Below are positions 42,533 to 51,144 of a DNA stretch of 64,000 nt, in pieces. The DNA is taken from assembly GCF_009834345.1 (NCBI RefSeq), contig NZ_CP035042.1, positions 4,650,001-4,714,000 on the forward strand, written 5' to 3'. The position numbers were made by a program, and so were the translations under genes. Position 1 is the first letter of the stretch. The number at the start of each line of letters is the position of its first letter. The notes below the pieces were generated by a model. The model was not told where the DNA came from and made no database searches. It saw only the letters and a list, made by a program, of their open reading frames with translations. This stretch comes from Billgrantia tianxiuensis (GTDB lineage: Bacteria; Pseudomonadota; Gammaproteobacteria; Pseudomonadales; Halomonadaceae).

Positions 42533-42862
42533 ATGGCTGACATCATCGCTCGGCTGGGCCAGCTCGAGGCCTCTGCCTCATACGGCCTGACGTTGCCCGA
42601 CGGCCGCCACGTCTTTCTGGTGCGCGTGCACGACCAGGTCAGCGCTTTCGTCAACCGCTGTCCTCACCAGGGCGTACCGCTCAATCTTCCGGAGGGGGAT
42701 TTTCTCGAGGCGGGCGGCGAGCTGATACAGTGCGGCATGCACGGCGCGCTGTTTCTGCCGGAAACCGGCGAATGCGTATTCGGCCCCTGCCAAGGGCGCT
42801 TCCTGGAAGCGCTGCCGATCTCAATCGATGCCGAGGGCAACATTCACCTGGCGGGTGAGTGA
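42533..42862 (+). CDS. Rieske [2Fe-2S] domain protein
   Basis: Small soluble ferredoxin-like protein of 109 aa. Cluster ligands are visible as C-P-H-Q-G (about 44-46) and C-G-M-H-G-A (about 67-70), with the usual spacing. No membrane anchor or oxygenase domain. It begins two bases after the DUF4426 stop. Its last 42 bases overlap the 3' end of the convergent sfsA gene. A role as electron carrier is inference; no partner is nearby. Confidence 0.9.
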   Translation: MADIIARLGQLEASASYGLTLPDGRHVFLVRVHDQVSAFVNRCPHQGVPLNLPEGDFLEAGGELIQCGMHGALFLPETGECVFGPCQGRFLEALPISIDAEGNIHLAGE

Positions 42863-43579
42863 CACCGGAAGCCGGGCCCCCAGCGTGATCGCCACCGGGC
42901 TGCCGTTCTGCCAGCCGACCTCGCAGCCGTGCGCCACCACCTCCACGCCCCGTTCGACCACGGCCCGGAGCGTGGCGGCATAGGCCGGGTCGAGATGTGC
43001 CGCAGGGGCCACGTCGCGAATACCGGTGTGGGCCACGCAGAACAGCAGCACCGCACGCTGCCCCTGTTCGGACAGGGCCGCCAACGCCAGCAGGTGCTTG
43101 CGGCCTCGCTCGCTCACCGCATCGGGGAAGTAGCCGTGGCCATCGAACTCCTTGAGTGTCACCTGCTTGACCTCGACGTAAGCGCTGCCACGCTCGTCAT
43201 CGTCGAGGCGAAAGTCGAGCCGCGCTCCCTCTACCCTGGCCTCGCGTCTGAGCGTGGCATAGCCGGCCAGCGCCGGTACCCGCCCTGCGCTCAGCGCCTC
43301 CTCGACGATGCGATTGGTACGCCCAGTATGCACCGAGGCTAGCGCCACGCTACCGTCGGGCTGGGTCAGCTCGATCAACTCCCAGGTCCAGGCCAGCTTG
43401 CGAGCCGGGTTGTCGCTGGGCGCCAGCCACACGCGACAGCCCGGCACGTTGACTGCCCGCATCGAGCCGGTATTGGGGCAGTGGGCTACCACTTCGCGGC
43501 CGTCGTCAAGGCGTATGTCGGCGAGAAAGCGCTTGTAGCGACGCAACAACACGCCGGGAACCAGGCGGGGATATTCCAT
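42821..43579 (-). CDS. sfsA: Sugar fermentation stimulation protein homologue
   Basis: SfsA family protein of 252 aa with a nuclease-like core: RFLADIRLDDGREVVAHCPNTGSM, YVEVKQVTL with its Glu-x-Lys, and FPDAVSERGRKHLLAL are conserved. E. coli SfsA was named for effects on maltose metabolism; the molecular role is unclear. Start at 43579 behind TAGGAGT. It lies 8 bases downstream of an aminotransferase gene and overlaps the Rieske gene on the other strand. Confidence 0.94.
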   Translation of the reverse strand: MEYPRLVPGVLLRRYKRFLADIRLDDGREVVAHCPNTGSMRAVNVPGCRVWLAPSDNPARKLAWTWELIELTQPDGSVALASVHTGRTNRIVEEALSAGRVPALAGYATLRREARVEGARLDFRLDDDERGSAYVEVKQVTLKEFDGHGYFPDAVSERGRKHLLALAALSEQGQRAVLLFCVAHTGIRDVAPAAHLDPAYAATLRAVVERGVEVVAHGCEVGWQNGSPVAITLGARLPVSLTRQVNVALGID

Positions 43580-43587
43580 CTCGACTC

Positions 43588-44748
43588 CTACATACGCGCC
43601 AGGAAGCGCTCGAGTCGGCTCACCGCTTCCTCCAGGCGGGCGATACCGGTCGTGAAGGCGATACGCACGTGGTGCTCGCCGCCGTTCACGGCGAAGTCGA
43701 CCCCGGGCGTGATGGCGACATTCTCCTCCTCCAGCAGGCGCTGGCAGAAGACCTGGCTGTCGCGGCTGTAGCGCGAGATGTCGAGCCACAGGTAAAAGGC
43801 CCCCTGGGGCGGCAGCGATGGCGCCAGGCCAAGCCGGGCGAGACCCGCCAGCAGCGCATCGCGGCGCCGGCCAAGTTCGTGGCGGCGCGCCTCGAGCAGC
43901 TCTCGGCACTCGGGGGTGAAGGCGGCCAGCGCCGCATGCTGGGCCGGAGTAGGCGCGGCGAGGAACACGTTCTGTGCCAGCCGGGTCAGCGGCTCCACGG
44001 CCTCCTGCGGTGCCAGTAGCCACCCTAGGCGCCAGCCGGTCATGCCGAAGTACTTGGAAAAGCTGTTGACCACGAAGGCATCCGGCGTGAGCGACGCCAC
44101 CGTCAGCGGCTCGAGGTCATAGCTGAGACCCTGATAGATCTCATCCACCAGCAGGTAACCGCCGCGCTCGGCCACCGTGTCGGCCACCGCCTTCAGCTGT
44201 GCCGCATCGAGCATATGGCCGGTAGGGTTGGACGGCGTGGCGAGCATCACCAGCCGGGTCGCGTCTTGCCAGTGCCGTGCGATGAGGCTGGCATCGAGCT
44301 GCCAGCCGCTGTGCGGACCGATGGGCACGTTGTCCACCTCGGCGCCGGCCAGGGCCATGAAGTGGCGATTGCAGGGGTAGTTGGGATCGGCCATCAGCAC
44401 TCGATCACTGCGACCGACCAGCAGTTGGCTGGCCAGCAGCAGCGCCCCGGAAGCCCCCGGCGTGACCAGGATCCGGGCGGGATCGACCTCTGCACCGAAG
44501 CGCGCGGCATAGTGCCCGGCGATCGCTTCGCGCAGCACCGGCAGCCCCGCCGCCGGGCTGTAGCGCGTATGGCCGGCCGCCAACGCCGCGCGTCCAGCCG
44601 CCACCACCGGCTCGGGGGTGGCGAAGTCGGGCTCGCCCACCTCGAGATGGATGACATCGTGCCCGGCCGCCTCGCGTGCCTGGGCAGCCTCCAGCAGACT
44701 CATCACACGAAAGGGCGCGACGCGTTCAACGCGCGAATTCCACGGCAT
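43588..44748 (-). CDS. PLP-dependent aminotransferase, class I/II
   Basis: Fold-I aminotransferase of 386 aa related to aspartate/alanine aminotransferases. LEVGEPDFATPEPV and TPSNPTGHML bind the substrate carboxylate and cofactor, and the PLP Lys lies in SFSKYFGMTGWRLGW. CAGGAGAC precedes the ATG. Proteins of this type next to sfsA in Pseudomonas and Halomonas have no proven substrate; aspartate, alanine or a branched-chain amino acid are possible. sfsA follows after 8 bases. Confidence 0.9.
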   Translation of the reverse strand: MPWNSRVERVAPFRVMSLLEAAQAREAAGHDVIHLEVGEPDFATPEPVVAAGRAALAAGHTRYSPAAGLPVLREAIAGHYAARFGAEVDPARILVTPGASGALLLASQLLVGRSDRVLMADPNYPCNRHFMALAGAEVDNVPIGPHSGWQLDASLIARHWQDATRLVMLATPSNPTGHMLDAAQLKAVADTVAERGGYLLVDEIYQGLSYDLEPLTVASLTPDAFVVNSFSKYFGMTGWRLGWLLAPQEAVEPLTRLAQNVFLAAPTPAQHAALAAFTPECRELLEARRHELGRRRDALLAGLARLGLAPSLPPQGAFYLWLDISRYSRDSQVFCQRLLEEENVAITPGVDFAVNGGEHHVRIAFTTGIARLEEAVSRLERFLARM

Positions 44749-44975
44749 CTAAGTCTCCTGAATACTGATTAAACGACCGCCGGTGGGCACTTCTACCGTT
44801 TCAGCGGTCAAAAAACCATACCATCGATTCGGCCTGCTGGGAGGCCCCGCCTGCATTCGTGGGGTATTGCAAAACTCGTCGAATTCCGATAAACAAGCAT
44901 GCCTTTGGCGTGAGATACCTTGCACGACGTGCGGCGGGTATTGATCAGCAGTCACTCAAGTAATGAGGCAGTCCC

Positions 44976-45413
44976 ATGCCAGTAGCAGACAAAAAAGCGG
45001 AAGCGCCCAAAAAATTCACCCCGTACGAGGCGGCACCGGGTGAAGAGTACATGAACGAGCAGCAGCTTGAGCACTTCCGACAGATCCTACTGGGCTGGAA
45101 ACAGGAGCTCATGGAAGAAGTGGATCGCACGGTGCGCCATCTGCAGGAAGAGGCGAACAACTACGCCGACCCCGCGGACCGGGCCACCCAGGAAGAGGGC
45201 TTCAGCCTAGAGCTGCGTACCCGCGACCGCGAACGCAAACTGCTCAAGAAGATCAACGAGACGCTCGAGAAGATCGATGAAGACGACTACGGCTTCTGCG
45301 AGGCCTGTGGCGTCGAGATCGGCATTCGTCGCCTGGAGGCACGTCCTACCGCCACGCTGTGCGTCGATTGCAAGACCCTGGCCGAGCTCAAGGAAAAACA
45401 GCTCGGCGGCTGA
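44976..45413 (+). CDS. dksA: RNA polymerase-binding transcription factor DksA
   Basis: Acts with ppGpp in the secondary channel of RNA polymerase (145 aa). Coiled-coil tips with the acidic pair DPADRATQEE and the four-Cys zinc finger CEACGVEIGIRRLEARPTATLCVDC are intact. GAGG precedes the ATG. It should repress the rRNA promoters in this window during starvation. The dksA-gluQ order is conserved. Confidence 0.97.
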   Translation: MPVADKKAEAPKKFTPYEAAPGEEYMNEQQLEHFRQILLGWKQELMEEVDRTVRHLQEEANNYADPADRATQEEGFSLELRTRDRERKLLKKINETLEKIDEDDYGFCEACGVEIGIRRLEARPTATLCVDCKTLAELKEKQLGG

Positions 45414-45444
45414 TGCCTCTTCGGTGAGCGTCATGCCGTTTCGC

Positions 45445-45470
45445 AACGGGCACCGCTGGGTGCCCGTTTG
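45445..45470 (+). terminator. Terminator after dksA
   Basis: Perfect 10-bp stem (AACGGGCACC/GGTGCCCGTT) with a GCTG loop, then TTG. It lies 31 bases after dksA and just before gluQ. Confidence 0.65.
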
Positions 45471-45500
45471 CATGTCGGACACCGTTGCCAGGAGCCAATC

Positions 45501-46379
45501 ATGACCGGCTACCGCGGCCGCTTTGCCCCCACGCCTTCGGGCCCCTTGCACTTCGGTTCGCTGATCGCGGCCCTGGCCAGCTTTCTCGATGCCCGCCGCA
45601 CCGGCGGCGAGTGGCTACTGCGCATCGAGGACATCGATCCACCGCGCTGCCCGGCGGGAGCGGCCGATACCATCCTGCGCCAGCTCGAGGTCTTCGGCCT
45701 GCACTGGGACGGCCCGGTGCTCTGGCAGCACGACCGCGCCCCGGCCTACGCTGCCGCGCTCGAGCGGCTCGAGGCACTGGGCTTGGCTTACCCTTGCACT
45801 TGCTCGCGCAAGCAGTGGCGTGAACATTCGATCTATCCTGGCTGGTGCCGTAAAGGTCCGTGCGCGCCAGGCCAGCCGGCTGCCTGGCGACTGCGCAGCG
45901 ATCTCGGCCTGCGTCCGGTAGTCTGGCAGGATCGGCTGTTCGGCGAGCAGCGCTTCGATCCCGCCGTCCTCGGCGACGTGGTGCTCCGGCGCAAGGATGG
46001 GCTATGGGCCTACCAACTTGCCGTGGTGGTGGACGATGCCGACCAAGGCATCAGCGATGTGGTGCGAGGCCATGACCTGCTCGACAACACACCCTGGCAG
46101 CGCCAATTGCAGCACGCGCTGGGCCTGCCCGAGCCGCGTTACCTCCATCTGCCCTTGATCGTCAATCGCGAAGGCCAGAAGCTGTCGAAGCAGAACCTGG
46201 CCCCCGCGCTGCCGCTCGAGGACGCTCTGGTGCGTCCGCTGCTGCATGGCGCCCTTGTCTCTCTCGACCAGGCGCCGCCCGTCGAGCTGAGAACAGCGCC
46301 GGTGCAGGAGCAGCTTGCCTGGGCCATTGGCCACTGGGAACCGTGCCGAATCCGTCCCGAGGCCCATCGCAGGGAGTGA
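45501..46379 (+). CDS. gluQ: Glutamyl-Q tRNA(Asp) synthetase
   Basis: Attaches glutamate to queuosine at position 34 of tRNA-Asp; a truncated GluRS of 292 aa without the anticodon-binding domain. RFAPTPSGPLHFGSL holds the HIGH motif, the zinc site is in CTCSRKQWREHSIYPGWC, and KLSKQN replaces KMSKS. Start at 45501 behind CCAGGAGCC. It follows dksA, as is usual. Confidence 0.95.
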   Translation: MTGYRGRFAPTPSGPLHFGSLIAALASFLDARRTGGEWLLRIEDIDPPRCPAGAADTILRQLEVFGLHWDGPVLWQHDRAPAYAAALERLEALGLAYPCTCSRKQWREHSIYPGWCRKGPCAPGQPAAWRLRSDLGLRPVVWQDRLFGEQRFDPAVLGDVVLRRKDGLWAYQLAVVVDDADQGISDVVRGHDLLDNTPWQRQLQHALGLPEPRYLHLPLIVNREGQKLSKQNLAPALPLEDALVRPLLHGALVSLDQAPPVELRTAPVQEQLAWAIGHWEPCRIRPEAHRRE

Positions 46380-46388
46380 GGAGCCCCC

Positions 46389-46565
46389 ATGTACGTCTAT
46401 CGCATCATGCTGTTCCTGGTCTTCGGCGGCTACCTGCTCTCGCCGCTGCTGATGAGCGGCTGGTCTAGCCCCGGCGTGGCCTGGTACCGCCCCTTCGCTA
46501 TCTGGGGCGTGTTGATCGCCCTGACGCTGTGGCTCGAACAGAAGAGAAAACTCGATGAGCGCTAG
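46389..46565 (+). CDS. 58-aa membrane protein upstream of cbrA (CbrX-like)
   Basis: Small protein with two predicted membrane helices (about residues 6-22 and 33-50), starting MYVYRIMLFLVFGG and ending EQKRKLDER. It starts 9 bases after gluQ and overlaps cbrA by 11 bases, so cbrA translation is probably coupled to it. A small gene in this place is known in Pseudomonas putida as cbrX; equivalence is based on position, size and hydrophobicity, not on a full alignment. Confidence 0.7.
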   Translation: MYVYRIMLFLVFGGYLLSPLLMSGWSSPGVAWYRPFAIWGVLIALTLWLEQKRKLDER

Positions 46566-49512
46566 CCTGACCAGCGTCTTCGTCCTGGGCGCCGGCTACC
46601 TGTTGCTGATGTTCCTCTGCGCACTGGCGGTGGAGCGAGGTTGGCTCAGCCGCAGGGTGACACGCCATCCGGCCGTCTACACCCTGGCGCTCGGCGTCTA
46701 TGCCAGCGCCTGGGCGATCTACGGCAGTCTGGAACTGGCGGCCGATTCGGGCTATGGCTACCTGGCCTACTACCTGGGCGTGGCCGGCGCCTTCCTGCTG
46801 GCCCCGGTGCTGCTGGTACCGATCCAGCGCATGACCCGCACCCACCAGCTCTCCTCGCTGGCCGACCTGTTCGCCTTCCGCTTTCGCTCGCGCTGGGTCG
46901 GCACTCTGATCACCGTGATCAGCCTGCTGGCCGTGATGCCGCTACTGGCGCTGCAGGTCCAGACTCTGGGCGACGCCGCCTACCTGATGACCGGCACCAC
47001 CTCACCATCCCTGTTCGCCCTGGCCCTGTGTCTACTGATCGCGCTGTTCGCGATGACCTTCGGCACTCGCCGTGGCAAGGGCACCGCCCGGCACGACACC
47101 CTGCTCGCCGTGATCGCGCTCACGTCGGTGGTCAAGCTCGTCGCCATGCTGGCGCTGGGCGCCTTTGCCTTGTTCGTCGTCTTCGCAGGCCCCGCCGATC
47201 TACAAAGCTGGCTGGATGGCCCCGGACAGGCCTACCAGGCCAGCGTGATGCAGCCCGACGCCGCCCACTGGCGCACCCTGCTGCTGCTGTTCTTCGCCGC
47301 CGCGCTGCTGATGCCGCACATCTTCCACATCACCTTCGCCGAGACCCTGTCGCGCCATACCTTGCTGCAGGCGAGCTGGTCGCTGCCGTTGTTCCTGCTG
47401 CTGATGGCGATTCCCGTGCCGCTTATCCTGTGGGCCGGCCAGCGCCTGGGTACGCATGACACCATCGGCGCCGCCTACCTCGCCTTCAGTCTGTCCGAGT
47501 CGTTCTGGATCCAGGCCCTGGCCTTCCTCGCCGGCCTGGCGGCCACCAGCGGCACCATGGTGATCATCGCCATGGCGCTGTCGGGCATGGTTCTCAATCA
47601 TGTCCTTCTGGTGGCCCACCCGCCCGAAGCGCAACCCAACCTCTACCGCTGGCTGCGCTGGCTGCGCCGGGCGCTGATGGCCATCGTCATCCTGGGCGGC
47701 TGGCTGTTCTACCGTACGGTCGGCGTCCATCACGACCTGACCACCCTGGCCCTCGCAGCCTTCGTCGGCATGGCCCAGTGCCTGCCGGGGCTGCTGGCAC
47801 TGCTCTACTGGCCGGGCGCCAACCGCAAGGGCATGGTGTCGGGCCTGGTGGTGGGAGTATTGATCTGGCTCGTCGGACTGTGGCTGCCATTGCTCACCGG
47901 CCTGCCCACCCTGATCCTGATCCCACCGGGTCTGGAGCTGCTCGCCGGGGAGCCAGACTGGTACGTGGTAACCCTGGTATCGCTGGCACTCAACGTACTC
48001 GTCTTCATCATCGTGTCGCTCGCCACGCGCACTTCCGAAGGTGAACGCGCCGCCGCCGAGGCCTGTTCGGTGGACGCCGTGATCCGCCCCAAGCGGCTGC
48101 CGTTGATCGCCACCACCGGCGAGGAGTTCAAGCAACCCCTGGCCCAGGCCCTGGGCGAGGAGGTGGCCCAGCGCGAAGTGGAGCGTGCGCTCACCGACCT
48201 TGGCATGTCGCCGCTCGATGGGCGCCCATATGCCCTGCGCCGGCTGCGCGATCGCATCCAGGCCAACCTCTCCGGCCTGATGGGCCCCTCGGTGGCGCAG
48301 GACATCGTCGATCGCTACCTGCCCTACCGCCGCAGCGGCCAGGAGCCCACTGATGACATCCACTTCGTCGAGAGCCGGCTCGAGGCCTATCGCTCACGAC
48401 TGACCGGCCTGGCTCGTGAACTCGACGGTCTGCGCCGCTACCACCGTCGCATTCTCGCCCGACTGCCGGTAGGGCTATGCGCCTTCGGCGTCGATGACGA
48501 GTTGCTAATGTGGAACGATGCCCTGGCCGATCTTTCCGGCATCGATGGCTCGAGCGTGGTAGGGGCACGCCGCGACGGCCTGCCGAGCCCCTGGAGCGAG
48601 CTATTGGGCCGCGCCTTGGCCGCACCCAGCGACCAGCTCTACAAGCAGCCGGTCGAACTCAAGGGTGGCACGCGCTACCTGACGCTGCATCGCGCCGAGC
48701 TACAGGCCGACGACGACGTGCGCGGCGGAACCGTGATCCTGATCGAGGATCACAGCGAGATGAAGTGGCTGGAGGACGAGCTGGTACATGCCGCACGACT
48801 GGCATCGATCGGTCAGCTGGCGGCCGGGGTGGCCCATGAGATCGGCAACCCGGTGACCGGCATCTCGTCACTGGCGCAGAACCTGCGCTACGACACCGAC
48901 GATCCCGAAGTGCTGGAGACGGCACGCCAGATCCAGCAGCTCACCGACCGTATCTCGCGCATTGTCAGCTCGCTGGTCGGCTTCGCTCACGGCGGCCGCC
49001 ACGTCAAGGGCACCACGCTGGCCCCGGTCTCCATCGCCACCATCGCCGACGAGGCACTGCACTTGATCCAGTTGGCACGCTCGGGCGAGGATGTCCATTA
49101 CCACAACCGCTGCTCCGCCGACTTGACGGTTCTCGGCGACGCTCAACGTTTGCAGCAGGTCATGATCAATCTGCTGACCAACGCGCGCGATGCCAGCGAA
49201 CCGGGCGGGCTGGTGGTGATCGATGCCGTGCCCGAAGGCAGCATGCTGAAGGTCACCGTGACTGACGAAGGGCATGGCCTCGACGACCGGGTTCGCGAGC
49301 ACCTCTTCGAGCCTTTTACCACCACCAAGCCACCGGGAGAGGGCACCGGACTTGGGCTGCCGCTGGTCTACAGCATCGTGGCCGAGCATCATGGCAGGAT
49401 CGAGATCGAATCACCGCCCCCAGGACAGCAGCGCGGTACTCGCATCTGTCTATGGCTGCCCACCGAACGAGAGGATGGTGAACATACCGATGAGCCGGAT
49501 TCTGATCGTTGA
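46555..49512 (+). CDS. cbrA: CbrA sensor histidine kinase with an SSS transporter domain
   Basis: Membrane sensor of 985 aa controlling carbon/nitrogen balance with CbrB. The N-terminal half is a sodium:solute symporter-like domain of about 13 helices (residues 1-500); a linker and PAS-like region follow (about 620-730), then the H box VAHEIGNPVTGISS (His about 761), N box INLLTNARDAS (about 871) and G boxes DEGHGLDD and GTGLGLPL. In Pseudomonas the transporter domain takes up histidine; the ligand here is unknown. Overlaps the small upstream gene and is followed by cbrB. Confidence 0.93.
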   Translation: MSASLTSVFVLGAGYLLLMFLCALAVERGWLSRRVTRHPAVYTLALGVYASAWAIYGSLELAADSGYGYLAYYLGVAGAFLLAPVLLVPIQRMTRTHQLSSLADLFAFRFRSRWVGTLITVISLLAVMPLLALQVQTLGDAAYLMTGTTSPSLFALALCLLIALFAMTFGTRRGKGTARHDTLLAVIALTSVVKLVAMLALGAFALFVVFAGPADLQSWLDGPGQAYQASVMQPDAAHWRTLLLLFFAAALLMPHIFHITFAETLSRHTLLQASWSLPLFLLLMAIPVPLILWAGQRLGTHDTIGAAYLAFSLSESFWIQALAFLAGLAATSGTMVIIAMALSGMVLNHVLLVAHPPEAQPNLYRWLRWLRRALMAIVILGGWLFYRTVGVHHDLTTLALAAFVGMAQCLPGLLALLYWPGANRKGMVSGLVVGVLIWLVGLWLPLLTGLPTLILIPPGLELLAGEPDWYVVTLVSLALNVLVFIIVSLATRTSEGERAAAEACSVDAVIRPKRLPLIATTGEEFKQPLAQALGEEVAQREVERALTDLGMSPLDGRPYALRRLRDRIQANLSGLMGPSVAQDIVDRYLPYRRSGQEPTDDIHFVESRLEAYRSRLTGLARELDGLRRYHRRILARLPVGLCAFGVDDELLMWNDALADLSGIDGSSVVGARRDGLPSPWSELLGRALAAPSDQLYKQPVELKGGTRYLTLHRAELQADDDVRGGTVILIEDHSEMKWLEDELVHAARLASIGQLAAGVAHEIGNPVTGISSLAQNLRYDTDDPEVLETARQIQQLTDRISRIVSSLVGFAHGGRHVKGTTLAPVSIATIADEALHLIQLARSGEDVHYHNRCSADLTVLGDAQRLQQVMINLLTNARDASEPGGLVVIDAVPEGSMLKVTVTDEGHGLDDRVREHLFEPFTTTKPPGEGTGLGLPLVYSIVAEHHGRIEIESPPPGQQRGTRICLWLPTEREDGEHTDEPDSDR

Positions 49513-50884
49513 AGACGAAGCTATCATCCGCACTGCGCTACGCCGGCTGCTGGAGCGCCACGGCTACGCGGTCAGCGAGGCCGGCTGTGTGGATGAGGCG
49601 CTCGCGCTGGAGCCGCGCAGCTTCGACCTGGTAATCAGCGATCTGCGCCTGCCCGGCGAGCCCGGCACCGACCTGATCGAACAGGCCGCACCAGTGCCGG
49701 TGCTGATCATGACCAGCTATGCCAGCATGCGCTCGGCGGTCGAATCGCTGAAGCAGGGCGCCGTCGACTACGTGGCCAAGCCCTTCGACCATGACGAGCT
49801 GCTGGAAACCGTGTCGCGCGTCTTGCATCAGCAATCGTCGCATCGCGCCGCACCGCCTGATATCACCGATGCCGGGGGCTCGCGCCAACAGATGATCGGT
49901 GAGTGCGCGGCCATGCAGGCGGTCTACACCCGCATTCGCAAGACGGCGCCTGCCGACGTCACCGTACTGATCCAGGGTGAGTCGGGTACCGGCAAGGAAC
50001 TAGTGGCCCGCGCCATTCATCAGCAGAGCCAGCGCACCCATGCGCCCCTCATCTGCGTCAACTGCGCGGCCATTCCCGAGACGCTGATCGAATCGGAGCT
50101 GTTCGGCCATGAGAAGGGCGCCTTCACTGGCGCCAGCGCCGCCCGCACCGGCCTGGTCGAAGCCGCCGATGGCGGCACCCTGTTTCTCGATGAGATCGGC
50201 GAGCTGCCGCTGGATGCCCAGGCACGTCTGCTGCGGGTACTTCAGGAGGGCGAGATCCGCCGCATCGGCTCAGTGGAAACGCGCCATGTCGACGTGCGCC
50301 TGATCGCCGCCACGCACCGTGACCTGCGAGCACTCTCCAAGACCGGTGAGTTCCGCCTCGACCTCTACTACCGGCTCAACGTGATGCAGATCGACCTGCC
50401 GCCGCTGCGCGAGCGCGAGGACGACGTTCTGCGGATCGCCGAAGTGCTGTTGGAAAAGGCCTGCAAGCGTCACCACCGCGAGGGGCTACGCCTATCGCGC
50501 GCGGCGCGGCGTGAAATTCGCGATTACCCCTGGCCCGGCAATGTGCGCGAGCTAGAGAACGCCCTGGAACGTGGCGTTATCCTCGCCGAAGGCCACCTGA
50601 TCCACCCGGATGACCTAGGGCTGTCAGGCAGCCCGGCATCACAGCCCCGTGGAACGACCGAACCACGACCGATGCCCGCCAATCCGGCGGTGGAAGACGA
50701 GGAGAATGCCGAGGAGGACCTCTCGCTGGAGGATTATTTCCAGCATTTCGTGCTGGAACACCAGGACCACATGAGCGAGACCGAGCTCGCCCAGAAGCTG
50801 GGAATCAGCCGTAAGTGCCTCTGGGAACGACGCCAGCGACTGGGCATTCCGCGCAAGAAGCAGGCGCGACGCAGCAGCGCCTGA
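49490..50884 (+). CDS. cbrB: CbrB sigma-54-dependent response regulator
   Basis: NtrC-family activator of 464 aa. The receiver domain has the phosphorylated Asp51 (VISDLRLPG); the AAA+ domain has Walker A GESGTGKE (about 163) and the sigma-54-contacting GAFTGA (about 211); a C-terminal Fis-type helix-turn-helix reads [23 protein letters not shown]. The start at 49490 overlaps the cbrA end; ATG at 49475 is an alternative. Its key expected target is the CrcZ-like RNA immediately downstream. Confidence 0.94.
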   Translation: MSRILIVEDEAIIRTALRRLLERHGYAVSEAGCVDEALALEPRSFDLVISDLRLPGEPGTDLIEQAAPVPVLIMTSYASMRSAVESLKQGAVDYVAKPFDHDELLETVSRVLHQQSSHRAAPPDITDAGGSRQQMIGECAAMQAVYTRIRKTAPADVTVLIQGESGTGKELVARAIHQQSQRTHAPLICVNCAAIPETLIESELFGHEKGAFTGASAARTGLVEAADGGTLFLDEIGELPLDAQARLLRVLQEGEIRRIGSVETRHVDVRLIAATHRDLRALSKTGEFRLDLYYRLNVMQIDLPPLREREDDVLRIAEVLLEKACKRHHREGLRLSRAARREIRDYPWPGNVRELENALERGVILAEGHLIHPDDLGLSGSPASQPRGTTEPRPMPANPAVEDEENAEEDLSLEDYFQHFVLEHQDHMSETELAQKLGISRKCLWERRQRLGIPRKKQARRSSA

Positions 50885-50928
50885 CCTATCGGGCACGCTC
50901 TCTACAGCTCTCTCTACGACTAACGTTC

Positions 50929-50964
50929 AAGCGCCTTCGACTGGTTCACCGAAGGCGCTTTTTC
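50929..50964 (+). terminator. Intrinsic terminator after cbrB
   Basis: An 11-bp stem (AAGCGCCTTCG/CGAAGGCGCTT) with a 10-base loop and a T run, 44 bases after the cbrB stop. It separates cbrB from the RNA gene, which thus needs its own promoter. Confidence 0.85.
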
Positions 50965-50992
50965 TTGCCCGGCCGGACCGCCATGCACCAGG

Positions 50993-51043
50993 TGTTACCT
51001 TCCCACCCAGAATTTGCCCCGACATGGCGCAACAGGGGTAACA
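50993..51043 (+). promoter_or_regulatory. Candidate CbrB-binding half-sites
   Basis: TGTTAC (50993-50998) and its inverse GTAACA (51038-51043) lie 39 bases apart, 76-126 bases upstream of the sigma-54 promoter, the usual place for an enhancer. As I recall, TGTTAC-type subsites are the CbrB targets in P. putida; binding here is inference. Confidence 0.55.
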
Positions 51044-51118
51044 CATCTGCCATGCAGAGCCAGGCCACCTCGGAGACGAACTCATAACCCACTGTTCTTA
51101 ATACACAAAAAACGACGT

Positions 51119-51134
51119 TGGCATGTGCCGTGCA
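51119..51134 (+). promoter_or_regulatory. Sigma-54 promoter of the CrcZ-like RNA
   Basis: TGGCATGTGCCGTGCA: the invariant GG (51120-51121) and GC (51132-51133) are 10 bases apart, matching TGGCAC-N5-TTGCA except at two positions. Transcription should start near 51145, right before the first A-rich motif. Confidence 0.8.
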
Positions 51135-51144
51135 ACATACAAGA

